Shown here: one piece after another, positions 63,773 through 64,000 of the stretch
Layout: the number at the start of each line of letters is the position of its first letter
Numbering within the stretch: position 1 is the first letter of the stretch
Source: Acidobacteriota bacterium
Lineage (GTDB): Bacteria; Acidobacteriota; Terriglobia; Terriglobales; Acidobacteriaceae
Length of the DNA stretch: 64,000 nt
Reading direction: 5' to 3'
NCBI GenBank assembly: GCA_013289875.1
Contig: JABCZC010000022.1
Span: 1-64,000, forward strand
Made by a program: the position numbers and the translations under genes
Notes under the pieces: generated by a model
The model's input: only the letters and a program-made list of their open reading frames with translations
Told to the model about the DNA's origin: nothing
The model's database searches: none

Positions 63773-64000
63773 TCAATCTCAAACATAATTCTTGGGAAGA
63801 TCGCGGCCCATTAAGCGACGGATCAACACGACTGCTCACTTGTAAATCTTAGCGTTTAGCGCTGCCTCTTTTGTGAGCGGGTGAGAACGTCGTGGTCCTG
63901 GACCCTCCTACGTGTTCGTGATCGAGCCGCCCATCAGCCTGCCCGCGGAGGAGCGGGCGTTCCTCGCGGCCACGACTGATTGAGAAGTCCATTTCACCGC
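63773..64000. other. Window end without an intact gene
   Basis: No intact gene. A short open stretch at 63885-63983 reads SYVFVIEPPISLPAEERAFL and then AATTD before a stop. It looks like a gene end, but lacks a start or upstream frame. Confidence 0.4.

Noticed and set aside
63885-63983. Short open stretch at the window end
   Set aside because: Looks like a gene end but has no start codon or upstream frame; kept only as a remark.

Overview
The window reads as chromosomal DNA of a high-GC acidobacterium (Acidobacteriota, probably class Terriglobia). This rests on gene content and not on a marker gene: an Oar-like TonB-dependent receptor with an N-terminal carboxypeptidase-regulatory domain, a CRTAC1/ASPIC-UnbV FG-GAP protein, a DUF5666 protein, many Tat-exported enzymes and several sugar-acid catabolic genes. 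No rRNA, tRNA, intact transposase, CRISPR array or prophage was found.

Layout. 1-2.0 kb: the 5' part of a Tat-exported ferritin-like protein (cut by the window edge) and a pentapeptide-repeat membrane protein. 2.1-4.4 kb: thrC-thrB with a strong terminator. 4.5-7.1 kb: molybdate regulator and modABC. 7.1-12.7 kb, minus strand: recO, glyQ, glyS, then a ParD/ParE toxin-antitoxin pair translationally coupled to murB. 13-14.4 kb: glnA with a bidirectional terminator. 14.5-24.7 kb, minus strand: a secreted protein, a PNPOx-like protein, a 7Fe ferredoxin, an inositol-monophosphatase-like enzyme, an Hfq-like protein, a Nei-type glycosylase, the giant helicase Lhr, a DUF72 protein and L-rhamnose mutarotase. 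24.7-27.6 kb: a small accessory patch with degenerate duplicated sequence, an unknown 138-aa gene, a DUF4238 gene and a small gene behind a promoter-like hairpin and terminator. 27.6-32.3 kb: a TSUP permease with DUF1634 partner, convergent with a siroheme and sulfite/nitrite reductase operon that has a structured leader. 32.3-36.6 kb: TonB receptor and DUF5666 protein. 36.9-38.2 kb: fucose permease.

38.2-44.7 kb: an AsnC-type regulator divergent from hutH-hutU-hutI, then a threonine ammonia-lyase whose leader encodes an Ile-rich peptide followed by a terminator. 44.7-45.6 kb: a CPBP-family protease gene broken by a frameshift. 45.7-51.1 kb: a LacI regulator divergent from a CRTAC1 protein and a CocE/NonD hydrolase. 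51.2-61.2 kb: an MFS transporter, a molybdopterin oxidoreductase with its cytochrome b, an SMP-30-like lactonase, an UxaA-type dehydratase, a class II aldolase, an aldo/keto reductase and a GH51 arabinofuranosidase, together suggesting use of plant-derived sugars and sugar acids. 61.2-64 kb: sparse, with a degenerate receiver-domain protein, a 53-aa small protein and a methyltransferase pseudogene.

The most novel-looking items are regulatory. They are the Ile-rich leader plus terminator before the threonine ammonia-lyase gene, the promoter/leader/terminator region before the siroheme reductase, three LacI-operator-like repeats before the TSUP gene, and the Lhr-Nei-Hfq-like gene string. I found no clear unknown multi-gene defence or mobile system.
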